This document shows positions 32,609-43,322 of a DNA stretch of 64,000 bases, piece by piece. The DNA comes from Carnegiea gigantea (lineage: Eukaryota; Streptophyta; Magnoliopsida; Caryophyllales; Cactaceae): the NCBI GenBank assembly GCA_029747015.1, contig JAKOGI010001328.1:32501-96500 (forward strand), given 5' to 3'. Every line of letters starts with the position of its first letter. The stretch's first letter is position 1. The notes beneath the pieces were generated by a model. That model saw nothing but the letters and a program-made list of their open reading frames with translations, searched no databases and had not been told where the DNA came from. Position numbers and translations under genes: made by a program.

Positions 32609-34223
32609 TGTTGTGTTATTATATTTAGTTTTGATGATAACAAATCCAAGTGTAAAAATCTGTCCAAGTAATGTTGCTCCGAACACGATCTCCAAACAGG
32701 CCTAACTGGTGTTTGTGATCTTTATTGTATTAACTGGTTTACTACATGTGAGAATGTCTTCTAGACAGGTTTTACTTGGTGATTCTATATTAAGTCAAGA
32801 ATACCAACTCGACAGTTGATTGTAAAGCGTGTTCCTGAACTCTAGCAATGCAAAGAACAACCCCAGCAAACAAGGTGGCCTTGGTGTTCACAGCAGCTCT
32901 ACAAATCTCGGACAAGATGACTGGTTCAAAACAAGAAGTCTTGGGTATATAGGTTTTATTTAATTAGACTCTTGTTAATATGCCAATATTGAAAACATCA
33001 TTTTTAAACACTTCTTGAATCGGTACTTGCGCTAAGTGCTTCAGAACACCAGTTGTGAACAACCCTGCGAACAGGGTGCCTAGGGTGTTTCTGAACTGCA
33101 GTGGCCATACCCGATTATTTTTGAAAAATTCATTTTGGTTGGCCAAGATCTCTAGAATACTTTCCTTGAATTTCAAAACTGCTATTTCTCTGGAAAGGAT
33201 ATTTCCTGAAAATATTTTGGGAGAATTTCGAAAATAAGTTTTGGAGATTTGCCAAAACTTAAAGGAAAAAAATTTCCTTTGACTATATTTTCGGATTTGG
33301 TAAAAGCTAAAAATCTCTTTAAACCTCTTCACGGTTATGGGAAGATAAGGGTTATCTTTTAAGATAACAAAATCCCTTATATTTTGGGATAAATTAATCA
33401 TTAGCCGTTGGATAATTTTGCAAAACAATTTCCATACTTAGCTTATTTTGTGGTTTATGACCGTTGGTTTTTTTGTTTAAAAGCCTCCGCTTTTTCTCTC
33501 CCAACACATACACACAGACAGATATATACAGATATTCAAAACACTCGAAAAACAGAGAGATAGAAAACTCGGTTTGAATTTGCATAAACACAGCCTTTTG
33601 AAAAATTCAGGAAAATCAGAAAACTCGGTTTACACTCAAAGATTCTTAAGCTTTATTCTGAAAAGCAAACCGTGACAAGCTGTGTTTGATTTTGAGTTTT
33701 CATACCATTGGCGTAATAGGATCTTCATTGTACCTTACATCTGCTTAGTGAGAAGCACCCCCTGTAAGGTGTTTGTAACCCTGATCTTGAATCAGAAAAG
33801 TGAGTGAGTGTGTCCTAGTCGTGTGGACTTGGACGTGTCTAATCTTGCGAAGGTTGGACGTGGTGTAACCTGTCTTTGGGAAGAAGGTTACGTGGTTGCA
33901 AGTTGTAACAAGGTGTGTTACATTTGTAACGTGTGAAGCCCGTTAGTGAAAGTGGTTAAATCCTACACGAGGTAGGTCGTGGTTTTTCACACCTCAGTTG
34001 GGCTAGAGGTGTTTTCCACGTAAAAAATTGTGTGTGCTTTATTTTCCGCATCTATCTTGGTGATTTTCGCCTCTGCAATATTTGAGAACACCCCGTGCAA
34101 ACAAGCTATCAGGGTGTTTGTCACTTGAGAACAACCTCTGTGAGGGTGTTTGTTATCTACAACGCGAAAATCAGATACCACAATTCACCCCCCTCTTGTG
34201 GTTGGATACTCACGAACTCAACA
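32609..34223 (+). repeat. 3' LTR of Copia element 2
   Basis: 1,615 bp, pairs with 23249-24859. Ends TGTTGTG...CTCAACA; TSD AAACT follows. Confidence 0.95.
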
Positions 34224-34228
34224 AAACT

Positions 34229-34388
34229 CCTTTGTCATGTGTTAGTGAGACATACTTGAATCGAATTGAATTGAAATATTAAGTACTTGAAGGTTCTTGT
34301 GCGAATTTTTCCTTCGGAATTGCTCTTGGAGTGTCTCACATCAATTGTTCTTACTTTGTAGGAATTGCTCTTAGAGCGTCATACATCA
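34229..34388 (+). repeat. 3' LTR of the short LTR element, second part
   Basis: Continues LTR B after the Copia insertion and matches the last 160 bp of LTR A, ending ..ATACATCA. The TSD GTAGG follows at 34389-34393. Confidence 0.8.
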
Positions 34389-35930
34389 GTAGGGTTCTAG
34401 TGCAGGAGATGACAAAGTTACTTTTATGAACTTTTTAGTGATGATGGAAGTTAGAGAGGCATCAAAACTATAGGACATGTTATAGCATCACCAAAGATGA
34501 GACTGTAGAGGCTTTGAGAAAATTAAAGATGAGAGAAACAGTAGGATCAGATTATATTCATGTGGAAGCATGAAAATGTTTGGGCGAGGAAGGACTAGAC
34601 TATTTGACTAGGTTATTTAATGTCATTTTTAGGACTGTAGAAGTCCTAGATGAGTGAATAATTAGTATAATTATCCCATTATACAAAACTTAAGGTGATA
34701 TTCAGAGTTGCAACAACTATAGAGGTATCAAATTACTTAGCCATATTGTATAATTATGAGAAAGGATAGTTGAGAAGACGCTGAGAATAAACATTTCAAT
34801 ATTTGAGAGTTAAGAATAACTTTGAAGCAATTCATCTTACAGAAAGGCTTTTAGAAGTTTGAAGGGATAGGAAAGATAATTTCATATGGTGGTTATGAAG
34901 CTTAGGAAGGTTTATTGTAGGATATATTACGTAGTGTTTTAGAGTTACTTATAGGATAATGCTGTCCACTTTAATTATATTCGGGTTTTAAAGATATACA
35001 CGACAGAGCATAGACATGAGAATGTAGGAGGAGACATAGAGGACTTTCTTATTGATGTTAGGTTACAATAGGAATCATTGTTGAGCTCTTTTGTTTTTAT
35101 GATTGTTATGGATGAGCTCACGAAAGGTGTTCAAGATGAGGCACCATGGTGTGTGTTATCTGTTAATGATATTGTCTTAATTAGTGAGATTAAAGATGGA
35201 GTTAACAATAGATTATAAAAGTGGGGACATACTCTAGGTCTATTTCTATATGATTGAGCAAGTTAAAAATTGAGTACTTCGAATGTAACCTAAATGAAGA
35301 AGAAGAAAGGACAATTGTCATTAGTAATACTCTAATACTGTGAAGTTTAAATATTTCAGTCTGATAATAAAATGCAATGGAGATATTGATTACGACATTA
35401 GTCACCATATAAAGGTAAGATGGCAAAATTGAAAATATGTTGTTGGATTATTGTGCAATAAGAAGGTATCAATAAAGCTAAATGAGAAAGTTTATCATAT
35501 GGTGGTTAAATTAGCATTGTTGTACCACTCAGAGCAGCGGCTGATTAAGATGATCCAATTTCAAGTATCGATGGTAGCATAGACGAGAATAATGGTGGAT
35601 GGGTGGTCATACATGATTGGATAGGGTTTGGAATAAAATTATTAAAGAGAAAGCAATGATGGTGTCCATAGAGGACAAGATGAGGGAAGTAAGATCCATA
35701 TGGTTTGGTCATAATCAAGAGAAGTGACGATTGGTACAAGTGCATATATGTAGAGATGTAAGGATTGACCTTTCGGTATATAAAAGGGTTATAGGTAGAC
35801 TGAGGAAAAATTAAAATGAACTTATTTGACAGTTGAGACTTATGGACAACGCAGCTCATCGTAGAAGTTTGTGGAGGTCTAAACTCAGATTACTTAGAAA
35901 GTCAGTCAACTTCAATGTTATTTGACATGT
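34389..35930 (+). mobile_element. LINE, 3' portion (reverse transcriptase), decayed
   Basis: Continues the LINE cut at 20471. The frame reads RVLVQE just after the TSD, then SYFYELFSDDG, DYLTRLFNVIFRTVEVLDE, GDIQSCNNYRGIKLLSHIV, EAIHLTERLLEVWRDRK, a degraded counterpart of the F(A)DDIVL motif (about 35166, VNDIVLISEI), and C-terminal pieces near 35575-35870 ([13 protein letters not shown]). All match the plant LINE RT and its C-terminal region in order. The RT active site is damaged, with Asn for the first Asp, and there are many stops. It sits in an intron of the rhomboid pseudogene. Confidence 0.8.
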
Positions 35931-36354
35931 AAGCTAGGTTATATTATTGTCCTTCTAGCTTCTTCGTTTTGTAGTGTTATTCTGTTGCACTTAGTTTCCA
36001 TAGTGTTTATTTGTTTATTTAATATTTTAATATTGCTTGATTTTAATATTTGTTGCTTCTCTTTTCAAACGTGTTTCAAAATATTTTAATCCAATAAATA
36101 TTTCCTGAAAAGTTTTATGTTGGTCTCTATACTTGCACGCCTTATAGTGTTGTGCTTAACACATTTAGCTTTCCCATGCTCTATGAAAGTGTGGCCCTAA
36201 ATGGGAATTATTGCTGTTGTAAAAGTTACAAAGGTATTTGGTTGGTTCTCTAGTTACTTATTATGTTTTTCATTTTGCTCTGCCCTTGTTTTAGTTTTCG
36301 TTGTGGATCTTTTGCTACAGATCCTTCATTTCAAGTTTCTATTGATTTTCATAG

Positions 36355-36451
36355 GTTCACAGTCGGGCTGATAATGCTTTTAAGAGGAATAGATGGAAAC
36401 TCTCGTTGTTCCTGGTGCCATTATTTACATTGTCTTCCTACATCACAATAG
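36355..36451 (+). pseudogene. Rhomboid pseudogene, terminal exon
   Basis: After a TTTTCATAG acceptor the exon reads [15 protein letters not shown], then [14 protein letters not shown] and TAG. The family's C-terminal exon has the same form: a last transmembrane segment followed by a Cys/His-rich CSWCHYLSCVPTS tail. It is itself open. It belongs with the exons at 17726-19150, from which it is separated by about 17 kb, 14 kb of it inserted LTR elements. Alternatively it marks a second rhomboid fragment, but the phase and order fit one gene. Confidence 0.75.
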
Positions 36452-37836
36452 AGTTTCATGACATAGCCTTCATACGGTATGTCATTTTTGATTCAATACA
36501 CCACTTACTCCCTCATCCCTACCCCCCAAAGCTGCGGTAGAATTTGATTCAATAACTTAGGAGCTCATTATTGAGGTGATTATATATTGTTGAAACTATT
36601 TGAACATCCAAGTTTCAAAATGAAATGTCTTTTGCAGTAAAGCTGGATGTAATCTCAACAGTACAGGAATTTTTTTTAATAAAAAGGGGAGTATATAGTT
36701 AAGTAGATGACAAATATGAGGAGCTTCATTAATTTAGATATACGTTTTTTTTACAATTCTTCCCAAATTTGGTTTAGGAAAGCAGTTTTAGAAGGATTTC
36801 GAAAAGACTTTGGATGGCTAAGATTATCAATAGGCATGGCCATATATCTTCAATTTAATGGATGGAAGACCTTTTACTTTCTACTCGAAATGCAAATGCT
36901 TAAGCTTCATCATATCGGATGTTTGTTTTTGAGCATTTTGTATTTAACTTTCATGTGTAAATGAATTACTTGTTGACCACAAACTTCTCAATGCGAACCC
37001 TAAATTTACAAATGCCAAACTAGTAATTATAATGAACATATTCATGGTATGTTTGTTATTGATAAGCTCCAATTGCTCTTGCAGTCCAACTAAGCAGGCC
37101 ATGAGCTAAATTTGACATGCTGCTACAATAGGAAATCAAAGGCATACCACTTGTCAAACATCACCAATTCACAAATGCAGGGCCTATGTTTCCAACTATG
37201 TATCTGATGGAGAGCAAGAGGTACCTATGTAGGAATTTAGCACTTCATGTGTAAATCAACATGTTAAATCTCTAAGCCTACAATACGATTGACTGTATTC
37301 CTTTATCACATATTTATTGCACATCCCTGTGATGATTCTTGTAAAGTTAGGCTACATGAGTATATAGTATATTATGATTTGGTTGTTTTACACATTATTA
37401 TGAGAGTACAGTATTGGATTACATGGTAATATAGTAGCATTAGCAAATGATAGGAAATGTTGAATTGTAAATATAAGTGATGTTGCTTTTGGAAGATAGA
37501 CACCCGACCCCCTCAAGCCTCCCCCAACCCCAAAAAATAAAGAAAGAGAGAAAAGACTAACAATGCCTACCCTGTGAGTGAACTCCTTTGATTGGACTTA
37601 ATTTGACTTGATGACCTTTTTTTCGTACTTTTTATAAGTATTGTATTACTTATGAGTACTAATATGTGTAGACGCTTGCTTACTAGTCTTAATGAATATT
37701 TATTGATATTAGCGAGTGCTGAAAAGTGTTGAATAATAAGAAAGTTTATAAACTAACATAGTACAATGTTAAGAGAACTAACCCAGTGAGTATTGTGCTA
37801 ATGACTACTGAAAATTGTTAGAATAATAACGTAATA
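36452..37836. other. Non-coding flank of the rhomboid pseudogene
   Basis: Probably former 3' UTR and intergenic DNA; no ORF resembles a known protein. The only structure I see is a partial copy of the hAT terminus at 37763-37790. Confidence 0.5.
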
Positions 37837-40722
37837 CAATGTTAAGAGAACTGACCCAGTGATCGAACTATTCTGTTGAGCGGGTCGATGGTTCAACCGA
37901 TCAGACTGGTTGGCCTGGTTTACTGTCAAACTAGGTTGGGCCAGCATGACTCGGTTGAACATGAAAAATTTCGTTATATATGTATTTACTGTATTTTTTC
38001 CAAAATTTGAGTATTTTCGAACATTCGAAATACAAAAACAATAGCAAATAATCTCTACAAGTAGCATAAGCTAACGTCTAACATAGATAACATCAACAAC
38101 AAAGGAAAACAAATTATCCACATGACAACTAGCAAAGAAAAGAAGATCGATGTCTAATACACAACATAAATAACACAACTAATCACCATAGAAATCAACG
38201 TCATCGTAATAGCCACTTCTATACACCTATCTAGCATTACGAAATAATGCTAAATCCAATCGTTTGGGATAGATAATCAAACCATCTTCATCATTACTAT
38301 CACTAGGTCCACGACCATGAGAATTATCATCACCATCACCATCATCATCACAAACATCCACTAGCACAATTCACAAGTAATGAGAGTTAGTAATCTATGA
38401 AGTTTAAAGTAATTAATATTCATATAAATTACTCATTACATACCAACTCTAGGTTCATTACGAGGTTGATTGGCTTGTTCATTCTGAAGCATTTCTTCTA
38501 ACTCATCATAATCTGACTCACCTTACGGTTCATCCACAACCACCCAAAAGTCAATTATCTGTATACAATTGAGATCAATTAGATCATAGGGCATTTTCTT
38601 TCTACAAAGCTTATAATCATATAGATAGGCATATTGTGAACATTATACACAAAAACTACAACAACAATTCTAAGAAGGAAGAACTTAATTGCCTATTCTT
38701 TAATCGAAGATCATAATGCAGATATACAGGATTGTTTATCTTCTCATGTTCCAACCTATTTCTCTTTTTTTGTGTGGATGTACTAAAAAACACTCTAATT
38801 CCTCTCACACCTTAAAGATGATGCGATTTGACTAAGAAGTTTTATGGCTAATTTTTTGAGATTTGGACAATCATTGTCCAAATATGCACCACCACTCATA
38901 TACGTTAAAATCACAAAATAAGCTAAGTTAGTAAATAAAAATGTACATATTCAAAGGTAAATTTTCTCAATTATATTAAAGGAATACTAATAATTAAAAA
39001 TAATTTAATTAATAATATACCTGGGTAATCAGTCTTGATACTAAGCAAACCAAATTACCTTCTAAATCCTTTCTCATGATTACAAAAGTTCCTAGCCTCT
39101 TCAACTAGCTTAGAACTACTACTACCACCAAGCTCAGAGCCAATAACGTCGAGCAAACCAACCATAACCTCAAGCTTTTGGCAAAGACTATCTTGACCAT
39201 ATTGAAATGTAGGATTCAACCAATTAGCAATGTCATGTATGCTTTTACCCAATCGCTTATCCATCTATCCTTCATAATTTGAGTGTACGGCCTATATAAC
39301 GTCTTCTTCTTCCTAAATATTTCCTTAATTGCCTTTCTTGCTCTATGCATTCCCTCATAAACATAGCCTAAAGTCAGGATTTCATCAGAATCAACAATAC
39401 GAAGCAATCTCATAAGAGGACCAACAGTTTTCATAATCACTAAGAAATCATTCCAAAACTAAGAATCTAGAATGATTTCTTTTGTTGCTTTGCTACTTAC
39501 TGACCTAGAAGGCCTCCACCTATGAAATTCAGGACTAGTAACCATGGCTTACAAATCTAGCTTATGGTCATGAGGGCTTTTCAAAGCTATAAATATAGTG
39601 GCAAATTGTCCATCCAGGCCTTTTCCTTAACCCAACCCAATGGCCATTTGTGATTATATAAAAACTTAGTCACAGATCCACATTAAGCAAGATCAACAAC
39701 ATGAGGCATTTTAAAAATATCTTGCAATATCAAATTCAAACAATGAATAGCACATAGACAGCAACAAATATTTTCATATTTCTCATTTAATAATCTCCCA
39801 ATAGCTTCAAAATTCTCCAATTTTCGATTACAAGATGCACAACATCTTAAGCACCAATCATATCAATAATTGAGAGAACAACTTGTAAAGAAGTTAGGCA
39901 TCAGTCATAATAGCAAAGGCATCAATAGATTTGATGAAAGCAATTCCTTTAGGGCAACAAACAAGAAGATTGGTGAAATTTCTATGTCTACCATCAAAAT
40001 AATAGAATTGTTCACTAACCCAGTATAAATGACAAATAAAATAAAAATGAGAAATTAAGATTACCAGATGATTTTTTTTAAATGTTCAAACTCCAAGTTG
40101 ATGGCTCTATGCCTCTATGGTTCTGTCCAATTCAACATAAAATCTCAAACACACTAAGCAAGAGGGTGAGACTGAGAGTGTGGGAGACTGAGAGTCTGAT
40201 TAAGTAGTAGTTGAGCTTAAAGGGAAGGCAGCAAGCTACTCAAACTCAAAAAAGGTAGAACAAAAGGGAGATCAAGAAGGAAAGAGAGATATGGGAAGAA
40301 CGAAAGGTAGATTGAGAATAGAAGGTAGAACCTTGAACAGATTATTATCACTACTGGTACCGAAATCACCAGCTGGAAACACTATCGACGAGGGAGGGCG
40401 ACAAGCTTTGACGGATAAACTACTAGCCGTTAGGGTTCTGAGTCATTGAGCGTCTAGTGAGGAAAGGAGTGAGGCAACGAGCAAGAGGAGAAAAAAATCT
40501 GACAGCCGCAAAAAAAATACAAAACTTTCATATGAAATGGGAAAACCAGGTCCAACCGCAGGTAGGCTGGTTTGATCGAGCATTTGGGTCAATCGAGGTT
40601 CCGCTAGGTTTTTTTGGTTCATTGGCTAGATTGTTTCTAATAATTAACTAGCTTCCTACCCCAACTGGTTTCCCAGTCTGGTCAATTCGATCAGCCGGTC
40701 TGGGATGGTTCTCTCAACCATG
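37837..40722 (-). mobile_element. hAT transposon, complete ends, internally deleted
   Basis: 2,886 bp with an exact 8-bp TSD, ACGTAATA, at 37829-37836 and 40723-40730. The left end reads CAATGTTAAGAGAACTGACC and the right end, reverse-complemented, CATGGTTGAGAGAACCATCC. Both show the hAT start and share GAGAAC. Subterminal regions at 37880-37960 and 40550-40700 are rich in GGTT/CCGGT words. It is the same family as 1-2993 but in the opposite orientation. Confidence 0.9.
38150..40030 (-). pseudogene. hAT transposase remnant, N-terminus deleted
   Basis: On the minus strand the first recognisable residues are GRHRNFTNLLVCCPKGIAF (about 40000-39930), the middle of DUF659. The BED finger and the first part of DUF659 are missing. 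Open pieces follow at 39440-39216 (YVYEGMHRARKAIKEIFRKK, LYRPYTQIMKDRW) and 39264-39055 (KSIHDIANWLNPTFQYGQDS, LGGSSSSKLVEEARNF). The dimerisation segment near 38900-38700 and an acidic tail encoded by ATC triplets (about 38360-38330) come next. Stops and frame changes are scattered throughout. It cannot be active, but the TIRs could be recognised by a related enzyme. Confidence 0.8.
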
Positions 40723-40730
40723 ACGTAATA

Positions 40731-42974
40731 TTGACCGATGTTGATGAATGTTAACTAATGTTAATTAATGTTGAATATTGACGATAAGTGCCTAAGACAA
40801 GTTAAAATAAACATGTCCACAGAATTCAAAGATTCATGTTTGATGAGGACCTCAATTGAAGATAAGCTATCCTTGTGATTTTAAGGCTAGAAATGATTTT
40901 AAAAAGACCTAAAGTCCTTTATGAGTTAGCACTATCAATTACAAGTTCAAACATTAAGAATTATGCCAATAATAGGTTTTTCTCTTCAAAAAATTTGAGA
41001 CTAAAAAAATAAATATAAGTTATCGGAATAGAAATGAAAAATGCAAACTTAAAAAACAGATATTTAAAAGTTATAAAATATAGGAATGAGCACATATTAG
41101 TCAGGACATAAATATTCAATTCTTTTCTTTTTACTTTGTTCTTAGAGAAAGAAAGCATTCTCTTCACTCGAGCAACAAGTCATTCATATAGAGTAAGTGA
41201 GATTTTATATAACTAATTTGTCTCTGTATTTATACATATGTGTTCAATTGATAAAATCCAATAAAACTAAATTCACATAAACTATGAAGTTCCTATTATA
41301 TAATTAAGTATTTTATTAAAGAAAAAGTGAATCTTTATTTCATTCCAACTTGAGTAACAGAATCAGATATAACATTTCCAATTTACATCAAAGATCCAAT
41401 CATACTTAGGTAAGGGCATTTTGGTAGGCCCCCATTTCCTAAAACTAATAAACTAGGCTCATCATCTACTAATTTCCTGTTAACTGGGGTTCAGATAAGA
41501 TATTGAATAGTCCTTGCTATTTTATCACCAATCCTAGTTTTGCTTTGAAAGTTTCTCATATTTCTGTGCTTCTAACATCCACAGATGACAGCACACGAAC
41601 ATGCTAACATGCTTTAGCACCATGCTTCCTATGCTTTTCCTTGTAGCATTTCTTGTATACAAGGAAGAAAGTTACATACTGAAAGTTTGCTTTAGTTTGC
41701 TATTGTCTTGGGGATGCACCTTACTTTTCTACTATGAGGAGATTTATAGATGAGCATCAGAAACATGCTACTAAACCTACAGTCCTAGATTTTTAGATTA
41801 GATATCAAGGATGATTATGAATGCAGTTTCAAAGGAGGACCTTGAACTTATAAGCAACCAATCTTTGATTCTTAGAAGGTGGTCTGCTGATTTCCATTTT
41901 GACAAGCATGCATCAGCTAAGAAAGCCTATTTATGATTCGTCCCCCTAGTCCTCTTCATAGGAAACAGCCCCCTTTAGCATTCATATTCTTGGTCTTTCT
42001 AATTTCAGTGGAGTTGGCATGTGCTTCAGTTTCAAAATCCAAATCATCATGTAAAGAAATGGCATCACCCCACAATCTAGATGACATAGTTTTAGGAACA
42101 ATAGGAATTTCCCCTCTTATTAGATTCTCTTGAGTTTGCATCATACCTTTACCATCTATAGCCCTAATTCCTGGTGATAAAACTTTAACTATCTTTTCAA
42201 GATCAAAACCCTAGGCAAGGAAAGATCGTCCTCCCCATCTTCATATCTATGTATATTCCTTGAATCGGCCCACAAAACATGCTTTTCGATATAATTGAAG
42301 TCACTTTCATCCTTGGTTAACCTTTTGCAGCCATTGGTCAAGCCACCGATGGTACATGACATATTATTGCACGCCAATGGAAAGCGCCGCAATAACCAAC
42401 TATCTGTCTAATTAGTAAATTAAGTATTCGTTCCACATAATAGTGTGAAAACCAAACACATTACAAAATATTTTCTGCAAGTAATTTTAATGATGGCAAG
42501 TACCATATTTTGTTGTATGACATATATAAAAACCCCAAGAATCTGAATAAAAAGGATCAATCATGATTTCATCACTATGCATTGTTTTAGTATCTTTTGA
42601 TGCTTATTGCTATTATGGAAATAATAATGATAACATTGTTTCTATCATGTAGCAGGATATATATGAAGTACATCAATCTTTATCTTATAATGAACCTGTT
42701 TAAGAACTTATGTGACAAATAAGAAAGCCTTCATGGTAATAATAGTGGTTAAATGCCCATCCAACTTCTTTAATCTAATGTTTCGTTCTTGAATTCAAAA
42801 ATGTCCATGCAAAATATAGTTTAAAAAACTTAGAGCATATTCATAGTATTGGATTAATTAAAAGCCCCTTCACATAAAATATTGTATGAATCACACCGAA
42901 CTATGCACGTTCATCAAACCTGATCAACTTTTGTATGCTTCATGAGTTTTATGCATGACCCTAAAAAGAAACAT
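40731..42974. other. Intergenic DNA, no recognised gene
   Basis: AT-rich. Minus-strand open stretches at 42392-42189 (TIGGLTNGCKRLTKDESDF) and 42144-41956 are separated by stops. They look like coding decay but match nothing I recognise. Confidence 0.45.
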
Positions 42975-43322
42975 TAAGCACTTGGGTTCGATTATCCAAT
43001 GAAAAGGAGAGATTGACTGTGACATATGTCATTGTATAAGGTTGGGATAACAAAAATGGGCATATGCATATGAAGTAATGCGTAGTAAAAAAATCCCAAC
43101 AAAGCTATAGGATAAAATTACCATATGGTAGCAAGACCAACATTATTATATGACTGAAGTGTTGATCGGTTAACCAGACCAAGGTCCAAAGATTGATGAT
43201 AGTAGAGAAGGGCATGATCAAGTGGATGTTTGGTCATACTATATTAGATAGGATCATAAATGGGATTATTATAGAGAAAATAGGGGTGGTGCTTATAGTA
43301 AATACGATGAGGGAAGTAAGAC
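42975..43322 (+). mobile_element. LINE 3' fragment
   Basis: Reads LGSIIQ, KGEIDCDICHCIRLG, KKIPTKL, then degraded pieces ending NTMREVRL-like. This matches the C-terminal part of a plant LINE RT (LGSxIQxDGEIDxDxxHRIxxGW...). It stops abruptly at 43322, where an LTR-like TGTAACGCTCCCAC begins. It is related to the LINE at 34389-35930 but is a different copy. Confidence 0.65.

Larger units (their letters stand above)
23249..34223 (+). mobile_element. Copia element 2 (SIRE-like Ty1/copia), nearly complete
   Basis: LTR retrotransposon of 10,975 bp on the + strand, same family as copy 1 but opposite in orientation. The TSD AAACT is perfect (23244-23248, 34224-34228). LTRs lie at 23249-24859 and 32609-34223. 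Order: PBS, gag (24916-26649), pol (about 26662-29975), leader, additional ORF (30478-32334), polypurine tract. By eye the LTRs differ by about 19 substitutions in about 1.61 kb plus 1-bp indels, mostly transitions. Gag and the additional ORF are open; pol carries two stops and one frameshift. It is inserted into the 3' LTR of an older LTR element. Confidence 0.96.
20472..34388 (+). mobile_element. Short LTR retrotransposon, split by Copia element 2
   Basis: LTR A 20472-20839 is matched by LTR B, which lies in two pieces: 23038-23248 and 34229-34388. LTR ends are degraded TGATGCA...TGCATCA (the starts read CAATGCA and CGATGCA). The TSD is GTAAG (20467-20471) and GTAGG (34389-34393), one mismatch. 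A PBS follows LTR A, and a purine-rich GGGGAGAA precedes LTR B. Without the nested Copia element the length is about 2.9 kb, too short for gag-pol, so the element is non-autonomous or deleted. The interior holds an RRM-like stretch. Copia element 2 entered LTR B at 23249. Confidence 0.75.

Noticed and set aside
41956..42392. Minus-strand ORFs of 62 and 67 codons that might be exons of a host gene
   Set aside because: No family recognised, no linking splice signals and stops between them. Listed only as unassigned sequence.
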